The position numbers and the translations under genes are program-made. From Pyricularia pennisetigena (taxonomy: Eukaryota; Ascomycota; Sordariomycetes; Magnaporthales; Pyriculariaceae): DNA of 64,000 nt. The notes under the pieces were generated by a model. The model made no database searches. It was not told the DNA's origin and worked only from the letters and a program-made list of their open reading frames with translations. Of this stretch, positions 34,598 to 45,835 are shown piece after piece. The stretch is from NCBI RefSeq assembly GCF_004337985.1, contig NC_043742.1, positions 1,970,176 to 2,034,175 on the forward strand. The letters are read 5' to 3'. How positions within the stretch are numbered: the first letter of the stretch is position 1; each line of letters opens with the position of its first letter.

Positions 34598-35711
34598 TCA
34601 CCCATGGTGGTGAACATTCAAAATGCCCGTCTGCTCGTTGGCTCGGTGGTCTGCCGCCCAGGCCTTGACGGCATCGTAGTCCCTGCAGGCGTGGCGCGAC
34701 CCCGCGACGGCCGGCTGGAACATGGTGTCAGGGATGACATCGGGCCTGCCCTCGAGCGTCGTGTCGGCGTGGCACATGAGCGTCAGGCGTAGGTACTCGA
34801 AGCAGTGTCGAACGTGCGCCGGCATGGTGGTCTTGTTGCGGACCGCGTTGTTGTAGTCGGCCATGATCGTGTACTGTTCCCCGGAGTGGGTTTTGCGTCT
34901 CGTCAGCACGGGGGGGACGGGGGGGAGGGGGCTTTGTGCGTTGACTGGATAGGGCAGTGTAAGAGTTGTTTCTGTGTAAAGAAGTGGAGCGAGACGTACG
35001 AGGCAATGAATCTGGTGAAAGACGGCGATCGCGTGGACCTCTTGGCCTTCGCCGTCGCTTGAGGGAGGGCTCAGCTGGTCTAGGCCGTGCGTTACATGCG
35101 TCCAGCCTCTGCCCTCTGTGTCAAGGTTAGCAAAGGAGGTCTCAATGATGGCTAGGGCTTTTGCCGCGAGTTTGAGGTGAGCTGGCTTTGTTCTTTTCTA
35201 CTCACTGGGAATCAGTTCACTCCACCGCTCTTGAAGGCTGTCGACCTCGGCGTCCGATGCTTCGGCAGCGTCGACAGTAAAGTCTGGGATGTAGTCAAAG
35301 TACTTCACCGCGCTCGGAACTGCTCAAGCTCAAAAGGATCCGTCAGTCCATCAAAATAGAGATGACGGTTCATGAACGTGATTCACATAAAATGGGGTGT
35401 GCTGTTCACTCACAATCCGGGACGTTCCCGGAGTGGTCACTGCCGACGGCGACTCTGCGCAAGCTCTGGCTTAGATCCGCAAGGACGATCAAGGACGCTG
35501 CGGCAACGATTACCATCCAGACGAGAAGCACGATCCTGAAAAGCCAAACCCAGGCCGTCGTCCACGCGCGGTCAGGTGAAGTCGTCCACGGAAGATGGGA
35601 GCCCCTTCGCGAGGTTATGCCTTCTTCCGTCGTCGATACGGATTCTGGAGGGGCACAAGAGAGAGGCGACCGGTCGCCAGTTCCGAGATGCTCGTACTTG
35701 TAGGGTGGCAT
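34598..35711 (-). CDS. UstYa family (DUF3328) oxidase-like protein
   Basis: Four exons in transcript order: 35414-35711, 35206-35319, 35000-35115 and 34598-34873, give 267 residues with matching phases. UstYa-type proteins catalyse oxidative cyclisation or halogenation in fungal secondary metabolism, notably ribosomal cyclic peptides (ustiloxin, cyclochlorotine). The hallmark is two HxxHC motifs, both present and intact: HQIHC at residues 171-175, split from its follow-on YTIMADYNNA by an intron, and HVRHC at 196-200 followed by FEYLRLTLMC. One membrane segment lies at residues 53-78. The gene lies tail to tail with the alpha-glucosidase, and a Zn2Cys6 regulator and a P450 follow within 7 kb. 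No precursor peptide gene was found nearby. Substrate unknown. Confidence 0.88.
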
Positions 35712-36974
35712 GACGAAAATGCAAAACAAGCTAAGCGTTTGTCGCGGAGTCGGTGTGCGATTTGGTGTTTTGCTGATGTACTCGAGAGCGCCGGGTTCGA
35801 GATCGAGGCATTGCTGTTTTTTTCATTTCAAGAAAGCCGGGCGGTCGGTGCCTGTTGGTCGAGTTTATTGTTCTTGTGTGCCATATTTTTTGTCGTCCCT
35901 TGGCCGTTTTGAGGTCTGAATAGGGCGTTGGCTATTCATCCCGTTGTCGTTTATCTTGGTGCCGCCAGGGCGAGAGTGTTGTGGTTCTTTGTATTGTTGG
36001 AAACTGTTTCCGGACAGCATGATGCTGATCCTGTATAAAAAGGAAACGCCATTTCAATTGAAACAAGGCGTGATGTGTCCCGAGTCTTGCAGGAGAGCGT
36101 TGACCAAGCTACAAAAGGAATTGGAAAGGGGATTGAAGCACGTCACACGAACACATCTATATCTCCCTTGCAGTAATCCATGTCCAGGCATGCACCAATT
36201 TGAACATTCAGTGTATTTTGGTGACAGCCAGCTGCCAAGTCCTCCCTGCGTTCAATGGGGTTAGGGGGTTGAACGCGGGGTACAGGGCTCCGAAGCCTCT
36301 GCAGGTGCCCATTTGGAATGGACCTTGTCTTCAGACTGCCACCCACCTTCGCAACCTGAGTAGGTTTTCTTTTCAAGACGTCTCACAGTACCGGTGATTA
36401 GCAGCAGTAAACTTGTATGAACCGCCGGAACCAATCATGACAGAAATTAGATCATCTCCAATGCGATACTGCGAAAGCACATCAAGCTTAGGAGGACGTC
36501 AGGACTGGACATAAAGCGCCAAGAAACTCGGCGGTGCTCCATTTTCAAGTTCTCTGGCCGCAGCTTGTTTTCACCATTGCTTCAGTGGGTGAACTAGCTA
36601 ATGGCAACGGAGGATGTGAATGCTAGTCTAGAAGCCGCCGAACCGAACCTCATCTTCCCCAAGTTGCCATGTGCAACTTGCTTCTCGTCAGGAAACCGGG
36701 CGACACACAGACTGGTTCTTTAGAAAGCGTCATCATCGCTTTCACATGTGGTGTCTGCCTGGCCACAACCTCGATTATCACGAGCTGTGGCAACATATAC
36801 CTCCACTAGAAGCGCCGCTGCGACTATTTGAGCTGCCAAGATGAACTCTCTTTCAAACAAAAAAAAGCATATGCTTGTGAAAGGGGTATCCGCGTATAAA
36901 GCATGCGGGATTCCATGCCTCTCTGCCCGCGCGCAGCCGACACATCAGGATCAACCCAACTCGTATAGTACGCA
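35712..36974. other. Intergenic, divergent promoters
   Basis: This separates the UstYa-family gene (-) from the PAN-like secreted protein gene (+). No supported frame occurs. Confidence 0.5.
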
Positions 36975-37986
36975 ATGTCTCAGCAAAAATATCTTCTCCT
37001 TGTTGCCATCCTGGGAGCTGTGGGAGCGGCTGCCCAAGATGGTCTTCTAGATAGCTGCGATTCCGATGATCTATTCTACAACTTGTCCTTCGACGAAAAC
37101 ATCGATGCGGCAATCCCCTTCTGCAGCTCGTTCCTCGGCGTCCCCACGAAGCACACGACCACAGTCACTGTAGCCAGCACTCGCCCAGTTCCTACCACTA
37201 CTGAAACCTACACGGTGACAGATGCAACCACGGTTCAGCGGAGACAAGCGCCGCCAACAGCCCTGCCACGGCAGGAGGATGGGGAAGAAGGCCAGTTGTT
37301 TGTCCATGAAGACTCGGTGGAGTATCCCAGTTGGTTGGGGCGTTGCCCGGCCGAATCCATCGCCGCAGCCTGCGAGCAGTTTGAGATCCTCCCGGGGCCA
37401 GATGCCACCGTCACGAAGACTGTTTTGACTCCTTCTTTCACTGAGGTATACTTGAAGACATCAAAAGAGCTACAATAGCCACCCAACTGTATAATAAAAA
37501 AAACGAGACTGGACTGACTGAGTTCTAAAACACTCAAAGACTCTGACAGGCGCAGAGACAGCCGTCGCTCGCCTCACAAAGATGTATGCCAGACGAACTT
37601 ATACTCGCAGCAGCCCGGCACATATCTACAACAACATACTCGTACGTACTCGAAGTCGCAGGGTTTAGAGAAGTGATATGTCAAATGCCCCTTGCAACAA
37701 TGCTAACCTCGAACTTTTGACTCCCTAGTTCGCCTTCATTGCCGACTCAGAGGCGGGCGCAGACGGCGAATACCCAAAGGCTCAGGCGGAATGTCAGAGA
37801 GTATGCAAGGCCCTCGACGAGTGCAAAGTTTACTTTGTCGTTGCCCTTCGGAATGGGTTCATGGGGAGGAACTTGAACGTATACTGCGAGATCAGCGACA
37901 CTGCTTTTGATGCCCGCACAATGCGGACCTCCAACTTGGCCATCTTCAGCGTCGGTTACGAGCTTGTGGGAACCGACACGTCGTAG
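36975..37986 (+). CDS. Secreted protein with PAN/apple-like C-terminal region
   Basis: Two exons, 36975-37445 and 37729-37986, give 242 residues. The 283-nt intron is long for this window but has gtatac..ccctag ends, a GCTAACC branch site, and keeps the phase. A signal peptide (residues 1-20) is followed by a Cys-poor Thr/Pro/Val-rich region (about 60-90, likely O-glycosylated). The C-terminal half has a cysteine pattern C-x3-C-x6-C (ECQRVCKALDEC) in a helix followed by a strand, then a later Cys, as in PAN/apple folds that bind protein or sugar. The fold assignment is tentative; an extracellular or wall-associated location is the safer reading. Confidence 0.7.
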
Positions 37987-38477
37987 CAACAACGCACAAC
38001 TTGCACGGGGCGGGGGATCAGAAGCACGGTGGGGCGTATGCTGGAGTGTGAAGGCTTGTTTTCGGGATGGATGTGGGCAGGTTCATTGGTAGTGAGTGGT
38101 CTGGTCACCTGCGGGGTCTCAGAGGAGGTGGTCGAGACTTGTGACTGCAGGAGTAGAGCATGTCATGGTCTCATTTTGATTGCCTGAAATTTGTACTGAT
38201 AACCCTAAGACTAGTGTCTCTCCCTTGTGATTTCGTGACTGAATAGGGCTGATCAAGCAGCATTAAATACAAACAAAGAATGTTCCCAATAGAGTGCCAA
38301 CCCGATACTCCTTGCCATACCATGCCCTGCCCTGCCCTGCCCTGCCATGCAGTAGTCATACATTATGATTCATGTAAAAGAAATAGACGACAAAGAGTTC
38401 CGATTAAAAAAAAAAAGAAAATACAGAGAGTTGCCACTTCACCAAATCTCCATCTTCCTCTCCTTTTCTCTCGTTCC
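37987..38477. other. Convergent 3' region
   Basis: Between the PAN-like protein and the Zn2Cys6 regulator 3' ends. It contains a (CCCTG)4 microsatellite at about 38324-38346. Confidence 0.6.
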
Positions 38478-40226
38478 CTAAACCGCAAAATGCGGCAATG
38501 CCGTCTCCAAATGTGTCCTCAACAGCCCATCGTAGACCTCAGCCCCGCCCGGCAGGTCCGAGACGAGGCCCCAAACGAACCGCAGATCCTCCTCGTAGAC
38601 GTGCAGACTTTCGCCGTCGCCGCCGACGAGCGGCAGCGCCAGCACGTCCACCATGGAGCAGGCGACGTCGTACAGCTTCTCCGTCATGCCGACGCCGTGC
38701 ACGGCCAGCGCGTCGGTGGCGAGCTCGTCCAGCGTCGGCCGCGCCTGCCGCACCGCGTCGAGCGGGTATCGGTACGTCGTGGGGCAAGGCTGTCGGATGC
38801 TCGGGCGGGCGTCGGGCTCGTGGCCGTTACCCTCGTCGGTCTCGTCGTGGCGGTTGCGCGCCGCGTCGTTGGTGAGGAGGCCCAGCCGGAGACGCAGATG
38901 CCACACGATGATGCGCAGCCAGAGCTGCGTGACGACCAGGTTGGACTTTTGCGTCTCTTCGAGCTCTTCCACGTCGTCGGGCACGGCGGCGCTCAGCTGC
39001 CTGTCGATGCTGGTCAGGAGGAGCCCCGCGGGCGACTCGGTTGAGGCGGGCTGCTGCTGCTCGTTGTTGGGACCCTCCTCGTCGAGGAGGAGGGCGACAA
39101 AGGTCGTGTTGAGGGGTGCAAATAGCGCAGCAAGGCTCCAGAAGCCGGCGAGGGTATCAAAGGGCTCGATGGCCACGCGGCCCGGGGCGGTGACCTGCTG
39201 CACCTGGCGGCGCTGATGGCCCTGCAGCCGCGGGGACGTCGGGGTGATGTAGAGCGTGATAGGTCGTCGGTAGCGGATGGCGTGGGAGCGCTCCGAGATG
39301 AGCAGCAGCCAGAAGAGCCTGTCCTGCACGCCCACCGAGGCGGTCTTGTAAACGGGGGATACAGACCTGTCGGGACCGCAGCTGTTGTTGTTGTGGTTGT
39401 TGTTGTTGCTACTGTTGCTACTGTTGCTGAGGAGCAAATACGCAGTCGTAGCTTCTCTCAGGAACGTAAAGGCCCGGCTGTGATGAGACATGGCAGAGTG
39501 GCATGCGTAGATGAAGAATATCAGAAGGACGCGCTCCAGTGTCGGAGTAGCCTGGGCGCGCGAAACGTGGTGGTGAGCCCGGAGGGCCTCCCTGAACAGC
39601 TCACTGCCGTGCATCGCTGAAGTGGCCTCATCTGGCAACTCAAAGGGGAGATGGCCGTTGCGGTCGACCTGGAGCAGCACCATGGCACAGACGGCATGCA
39701 GCATCCCGTACGCCTCGACGGACGGTACAGTCTCCGCCGGCTGGGAGGCGCTGCTCTGCAACTTATCAACATAATCTGCTGTCAGCACGGGGACGGTCGG
39801 CTGCATGCGTGACAAGAAGCGCAAGAGACAGTGCGGCATGAGTTGGTCCATGAGCAGATCTCCCCGCCGCCCAAAGGCTGGGGGTATCTCGGCGGAGTGA
39901 TTCCGCCCGGAACGGCCGGCATTGTCGGCGAAGGAAGTCCTGGAGGGTGATGACGATGCTGACGTTGTTGGCTGGTCGGTACACTGCTCACCCAGGCCGA
40001 TGGCGAGGCAACGTTGGCACGGCTTGCTCTGACTGCATCCCTTCTGCAGACGTTTGCAGCGTGCACACGCGCGAGAGACCTGGAAGCGCTTCTCCTTCCG
40101 GATGCGCAGGGCTGATGGTTGGGGCGTGATTGGGCTGACGGAGGAGGGCGGAGCGGCACGCGTGTCATGGTCGGTACCCCGCTGCTGATCGTGATCAGAG
40201 CTTGGCGATGGAGGGAGTCGCTGCAT
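38478..40226 (-). CDS. Zn(II)2Cys6 transcription factor
   Basis: A single exon of 582 residues. The binuclear zinc cluster at residues 54-82 has the spacing C-x2-C-x6-C-x5-C-x2-C-x8-C (CARC, GC, PC, RC, QC) and is preceded by a basic, Ser/Pro-rich N-terminus. The remaining 450 residues have the helix-rich look of the fungal regulatory middle region, with an Asn/Ser-rich run encoded by a GTT/GCT triplet repeat around 39381-39430. It is a nuclear, DNA-binding activator or repressor. It lies upstream of, and on the same strand as, the P450 gene's 3' end and 2.8 kb from the UstYa gene, so pathway-specific control of these is possible but unproven. A long A/T run lies just upstream of the start. 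Confidence 0.9.
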   Translation of the reverse strand: MQRLPPSPSSDHDQQRGTDHDTRAAPPSSVSPITPQPSALRIRKEKRFQVSRACARCKRLQKGCSQSKPCQRCLAIGLGEQCTDQPTTSASSSPSRTSFADNAGRSGRNHSAEIPPAFGRRGDLLMDQLMPHCLLRFLSRMQPTVPVLTADYVDKLQSSASQPAETVPSVEAYGMLHAVCAMVLLQVDRNGHLPFELPDEATSAMHGSELFREALRAHHHVSRAQATPTLERVLLIFFIYACHSAMSHHSRAFTFLREATTAYLLLSNSSNSSNNNNHNNNSCGPDRSVSPVYKTASVGVQDRLFWLLLISERSHAIRYRRPITLYITPTSPRLQGHQRRQVQQVTAPGRVAIEPFDTLAGFWSLAALFAPLNTTFVALLLDEEGPNNEQQQPASTESPAGLLLTSIDRQLSAAVPDDVEELEETQKSNLVVTQLWLRIIVWHLRLRLGLLTNDAARNRHDETDEGNGHEPDARPSIRQPCPTTYRYPLDAVRQARPTLDELATDALAVHGVGMTEKLYDVACSMVDVLALPLVGGDGESLHVYEEDLRFVWGLVSDLPGGAEVYDGLLRTHLETALPHFAV

Positions 40227-40702
40227 GACGGCGGCTCATTTTGGGAGTAAAAAAAAAAAAAAAGGAATTTTTTGTGTCGCTAAGTGAACGATTCGAAATG
40301 AAGTGACGGTGGATATTGAAATTAAGAAATATTAAAAACGAAAATCTGTGCTTGAGGCTAGCAAGCATGCGAGTCCCGTCTGCGGAATCTCGCATGCTCC
40401 TCAGCACGTGTCGGGTGAATAAAGTGAACGGAAGCTGAATGTGACACGCCCGAAAGAGCTTCAAAAACATTTCTTTGAGTTACCCCTGCCAAGCATTGGG
40501 GTTAATGGGTCACGTGGGTCCTCGATCACATAGGTAAAGCATCTAACCAGTCCACCTTGACTTGTATTCTTTGGCCATGCGGGTATTTTCACTATGCAGA
40601 ACCACAATGCCACCGTATGCGCCTCCGCCTCTATCTTGGAGGCACCGGTCTTTGAAACGCTCGATGAACCCAGGCAAACACGCCCGATGTGAGTTGCTCG
40701 TG
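40227..40702. other. Promoter of the zinc-cluster regulator / 3' flank of P450
   Basis: No coding frame. A T-run on the minus strand (40250-40263) lies 24 bases before the regulator start codon. Confidence 0.5.
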
Positions 40703-41591
40703 TTAGCTCTTGGTGGGAGTTAGCACTACCTCAAGTGGAACCCTTTTCCATACAATAAAGAAATTCTTTTGCCTGTCCACCCACGTTCGAGGGTCATCTT
40801 TCATACCCGCGCCAACCAAGCGCATGTCAAAGTTGTAAATCATCCGGGCCATAACGAGTCGAAGCTCCATGATTGCTAGTCTGTGTTTTGTTTCCATTTT
40901 CCATGTCAGCAACACTCTGTCCGTCTCCTATCTGCTACCTTTCAGGCGCCAGCGTGAAGCAAAATGAAAGAAATTGAAACTATTTCACTCACCCTCGGCC
41001 TATACAATCTCGACTACCCACGTGGAAAGGATTGAACGCTTCACGCACATCATTGGCGTACTCGGGGTCTCCCAGCCATCTCTCGGGATGGAACTCGTCG
41101 GGCTTGCGCCACAACTTTGGGTCTCTGTACACAGCGTAGGGCCAGATTCCCACGACCGTCTGGAGGCAAATGTTTCCATAGATTAGTCGACAATGGCACT
41201 CGCCTCCTTTTTTTTTTCTCACTCTACCAAATCAGGGGCCTTACCTTGGGCGGAATCGGAACGCCGCAGATGATGTCGTTGTCGCCGGTGATTCTGAGAG
41301 ACGCACAACCAGATTGGGGATACAGCCTCAGCGCCTCGTCGGTGCATGCGCGCAGGAAAGGCAGGCGACTCTCGACCCTTTCCAGATTAATATCACTATC
41401 GGACAGGAACGCCGAGCGAACTTCTTCCTTGGCTCTAGCCATCGCCTCTGGGTTTTCGAGGAGGAACGCTGTTACTGCGCCGAGAACCCCGGCCGTTGTT
41501 TCAGACCCCGCTCCGACGAACACGATGGCATGCGGGATCAGGTCGTCAATTGTCCATTTCTGTTTGGTTATTTTGTGGGCACATTTAGCAT

Positions 41592-41622
<31 letters not shown>

Positions 41623-42518
41623 TGAGCAGATTCTTTCAATCCTTTTCAACTTTAGGTTTTGCCCATGATGTGCACACTCACCCATTCCTCCATATTCTCA
41701 ATCAGAGGATTCACCAAGTCAAGCCGCTGCGTCTTCGACCTGAGCCGCCGCTCCAGGATCGGCACCAAGGTCTTCTTCTGCGCCGCGAATCCGCTCTTGG
41801 CCAGGCCGTCGATCAAAAAGTTGACGACGTCCCTCACGATCGGATACATGTTGGCCGCCATCAGATAGGACATCATAGCCCCGGTGTCGCAGATGTCGCG
41901 GATCCAGGGGTGAAACTCGGAGCTCTTGGCGCAACCGAACGACTCCCCAAATACCAGGTCCCCGATGACGTCGAAGACGATGAAGCGGTACCAGAGCTCC
42001 AGGTCGACAACGGCGCCCCGCCTGTCGCGCAGCTTCTGGATGAACCGGTCAACGTGGCTGGCGACGACGTGCTCCTGCGCCCTGAGAGCCGCGTCCGAAA
42101 AGCCGGGCCTCATAGCCCTGCGCAGCATGCGGTGCCGGGCCTTGTCGGTCGTGTTTTGGATGTGCGTCGGCAGGAACCTGGGCACGCCGTACAGCCCGTC
42201 CCACTTTTGTAGGTCCCTGCTGCCGCCGCCCATGATGTCCTGCCAGGCCCGCGGGTCCCCGAAGGAGAGCTCGCCCGGCGCGAGGCGCACAATGTCGCCG
42301 TGCACCCGGTGCAGTGCGGCCACGTGCCGAACCAGGTCTCCACGCATCCAGTGGTACGTGTAGGGAATCCGGGATATTGCGTGCGACTTGGGGCCGGGGA
42401 AATTGTGGAGGGGGTGGAAAAAGACGTTGTATATCGCATTGCATGCGAAGATGACGATCACGCCCAAGAGCAGGTAGAGGAGGATCTCTCTCCAACTTGC
42501 TGGGATAATCGCTGTCAT
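40703..42518 (-). CDS. Cytochrome P450 monooxygenase
   Basis: Four exons in transcript order: 41682-42518, 41245-41559, 40993-41159 and 40703-40880, give 498 residues. An N-terminal membrane anchor (about residues 10-30) fits microsomal location. Diagnostic parts are all present: the Pro-rich hinge HPLHNFPGPK, I-helix AGSETT (296-301), K-helix EALR (354-357), HPERW, and the haem loop FHVGSRDCIGRG with the iron-binding Cys436. The last intron splits the Gly after the haem loop. The layout resembles CYP65-type fungal P450s, which often act in secondary metabolism, but clan assignment from memory is weak. Intron 1 contains a (GT)12 microsatellite. It lies upstream of, and on the same strand as, the zinc-cluster regulator. 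Confidence 0.93.
41597..41621 (+). repeat. (GT)n microsatellite in P450 intron
   Basis: About twelve GT units lie within the first intron of the P450 gene. Confidence 0.9.
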
Positions 42519-44919
42519 GATGTGCTTTGAAAGCAATGAATTTTAGACCCAGATAAAATATGGTGGGAGCCGTGCGTGTAAGCCAAGCCGGTAAGCTTGG
42601 TCTGTCTCTGCTGCTTTCGTACATCTACCTACTTTGATAGCTGCAGACTGATGCGGATTTATATGAGCCAAGTACACGCATGTCACTGATCAAATTACTT
42701 CACCCTGGAACAGTGCGAGCAAGTGAAATGTAGTTCTGATGACTAGATCGGCTTTGTTCGTCTCGTACCTTTGCAAAACTATCAAAGATATGATATTTGG
42801 CCTTGAACCTTCCGTAAATGCCATCACTTTGGAATGACCTTTAGCGGTTTAGCCTCAAATGATGGTCTCTAAAATTAAGTTTTCTTGAGCTAGCATTCAC
42901 CCATTTTGGATGTTGGTGATTGGACTGTCAACCACAACGCAAGTAAATTCAGATGAAGGGAACCCCTATCGGCCGGATATAAAAAGAACAGCAATCCGTT
43001 ACCGTCAACTTTGCTCTTCTGATGGTTTTGGAGCTCAATTGAAGCATCCATATATGATCACCCTCTTCTGGACTGGACCATGGTTCTTCTCATCCCATCC
43101 CTTATTTTGCCACTGCCGATCTGATGATAGATTTGCCTTTTTTTTGTCATGTATTTGCTCAATGGGGAAAGAGGGTGCGCGCGAGTGAAAGGAGACTAGT
43201 CTAAGGAATTTCGGTGTTACTTTGGTAGTGTGAATCTTTATTTCCACGTCCAGAGGCCGAAATTCTGACGGGTCGGGTCAATCGTTTATTGGCCAACCTT
43301 GTAAGTCGCATTCGAATTTCAACGAGATGAAACTCTTAGTGGAAATCAAAACAAACACAAGATGGTGCTGTAGAGAAGCAAGTAGGTGTCAAACTGCGGG
43401 GTACACCAAACGGCAAAGATCACCAGTTGTTTTTCTATTTTGTTTTAAAAGTGATTTTCATCTACTTCAAAATCACGCTAGCAGCCCAATGTCTATTTTA
43501 ACTTGATGAATGAGCAAGTATTCGGCACCTGTTCCTCGGAACCAAGTATTTCTTTTGCGACCTTACTAATTCAAAAAAATCGTGTTTCGATATATTGAAA
43601 ACAGTTGAATTCAGGAAGATCTGATGTTATTTTTCTTTGACGCAACATTGGCAGGGATCGGAGTCTTTGTTTTCGATGTGCGATTGGGATGGACGTAAAG
43701 GTTTCAAACGACAATGCGACATCATCTTCCGCTCTGCTGGCGCCTTGCCGAACTATCATGTATGATTAAAGTTCGTCCTTCCTCTCGTGTGTTGCTAATT
43801 TGGTACACGGTGTATATACTGAGAGTTATTTTATCTGTGCCATCCTGTTTTATGTTTGGCCAACGCGCCCTCTCACCCAATCTGTTGGGATATAATTAGC
43901 CCTGCGATTGCGCATGTATTAGCTCTATAAATATATGACTTGTACGCTAGTCTTATGGAGGTCGGGCCTCTATAAAGAGCCACTGCTACCTTTCCACAAC
44001 CAGGTCTGAAACCTGTCCCAATCAATCGACATACTTTTCATATCGCTGCGCGGATATGGTCGTCAACCTGTTTTCTAGCAGTGATTCGCATCTGCCCGGA
44101 CTGTTCTAACGCTCAGAAATTGAGCTCGCCGAGGGTTTTGAAAGATGGGCCACAATTAGGTAGAAAGGCGTGAAAAGATTTGCAGCAAAACGATAAAAGC
44201 CAAACAAGAACGAGACTACGCATTTTTATGTATTGATAAAAATTCTTCTAAGATCTCAAGAAAGCCGTATAGAGTCCATATTGGTAGTTTTTGGAGTCGG
44301 CCAAGGTTTTGAATAAATACCTTTCTCTTGCCTGAAGTATCGAAAAAGGAAACCATGCTGCCCCGCTTTATTTGGTATATGCTCAGACTTTGTGTTGAGC
44401 ATCCGAAAAAAGAGAGTCAACATTAGACCATCTCGAGGTTAATCCAAAGCTGGTGAATGAATCCGCAGCTATCCTGGCATAAGCACAGTGTAAACAAGAC
44501 AGAAGCGAGACGAGACTTCCCGGGACGCAAGATGGGATGTCGGCCAGAGTCTTGACATTGACTGCTATATCCGGGCTTTATATCTAGGGTTTGAAAAAAG
44601 CTTTTGCCTAACGGCCGCGGAAGGTTGGTCCTAACAAACTAAAGCATGGCGCTTGCAAGATTCTACTTCATTTGAATGATTCATATATGCTGCAAATAAT
44701 CACCTTGACGTCTCTCGTATCAACATCACGCGCGCCACCAAGGCTACTACCGCGATTGATGCACTTCTAATGAGTGAAAAAAAAAGTGCTGGGAAACTTA
44801 TTTTTATTGTGATGCTATGTGGTCATGCTGCGGCCCGTCTAGCAGGCCAGGGCGTCCGATCTCACTGCTCCAAGTCCTGCCTCTGTATGCAGTTCCTTCG
44901 GTGCTTCTGCCAACCATAG
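42519..44919. other. Intergenic, no supported gene
   Basis: 2.4 kb of AT-leaning DNA between the P450 promoter and the expansin 3' end. No frame has a domain, signal peptide or splice-supported extension. Confidence 0.55.
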
Positions 44920-45835
44920 CTAGCAGTTACCCGAGGCTGTGAAGCCGGAACCGCCAGCGACGCCGACGTTTTCTATAGTCACCTGGCCACCACCTGCACA
45001 TGTGACTCGAACCGTGATCGAGTCGGCACCGAAGCCGCCGCCGCTGGTCTTCTCAAAGAAGTTATAGGGGCGACGCGTAGTCTGTTGCCAGGTCGCCCCG
45101 CCGTCGGTGCTGACGTCGAGCGACTTGACTTGCTGGTTGCTGTCGTAAACTTGCATCGAGAACCTGCAAAGAAAAAGAAGAAGTTCCTGTTAGTCATTAA
45201 AGCCGCGGGAACATGTGTGTTTCCACAACATTCATTCTTGTCTGAGGAGAGAATGGAGTTGAGAGAACACAACTGATAGAGGATGAACAAAAAAAAGATG
45301 CGTACCAGTGCTTGGATGTGCCGTCCTTGTTTCGTACTTTGAGCGGCTCTGTGATCCCGCAGGAGGTAACTTCCCAGTCGACGTCGATGATGCCCGCGTT
45401 GAGATCCCCGATGCTTCTGAAGCCATCCGAAAATAGGTCCAGCTTGTTTGGTGTGCAGTCAGGACAGCTGTCCACGACCTGAGCGCATTGTCAGAAGCGT
45501 TAGCATCCCCATAAGTCTTTGTTCTGGCGTGTGCAGCTTGACATTCTAATACTTAGAAACTAGCAATAGACATTACTTACCATGGCCTTCATGCTCCCGT
45601 TTGGACCTTTGACGGTGAGGCAGACGCCGCACATGCTCGAGCTGTCATAGTTGGAGTTCGAGATGGCTGTGCCAAAAATGCCGGCCGGGATCGTGTAGGA
45701 CGTGAGCATGCAGTTGCCTCCGGACAAGTTCCCCTCGTAGTGGGAGGCCTTGGCATTGACTGCTGCTGTCTGCCTGACAGCGATTGCCAGAATGAGGACC
45801 AGCAGCCTGGAAATGATGGCGTAGTGTGAGTCCAT
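44920..45835 (-). CDS. Expansin-like secreted protein, bacterial EXLX1-type
   Basis: Three exons in transcript order: 45581-45835, 45306-45478 and 44920-45163, give 223 residues. Expansins loosen plant or fungal cell walls without hydrolysis. A signal peptide (about residues 1-25) is followed by a double-psi beta-barrel domain with the paired cysteines CGVC and SCPDC, the conserved acidic site in VVDSCPD, and KLDLFSDGFRSIGDLNAG-IIDVDW, which resembles the bacterial EXLX1 core. A second beta-sandwich domain (residues about 125-223) has the aromatic residues expected of a CBM63 surface (HWFSMQV, RPYNFF). Two domains and about 200 mature residues match bacterial-type expansins rather than swollenins, which are longer. 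The secreted products around it suggest a role at the host or wall surface. Confidence 0.85.
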
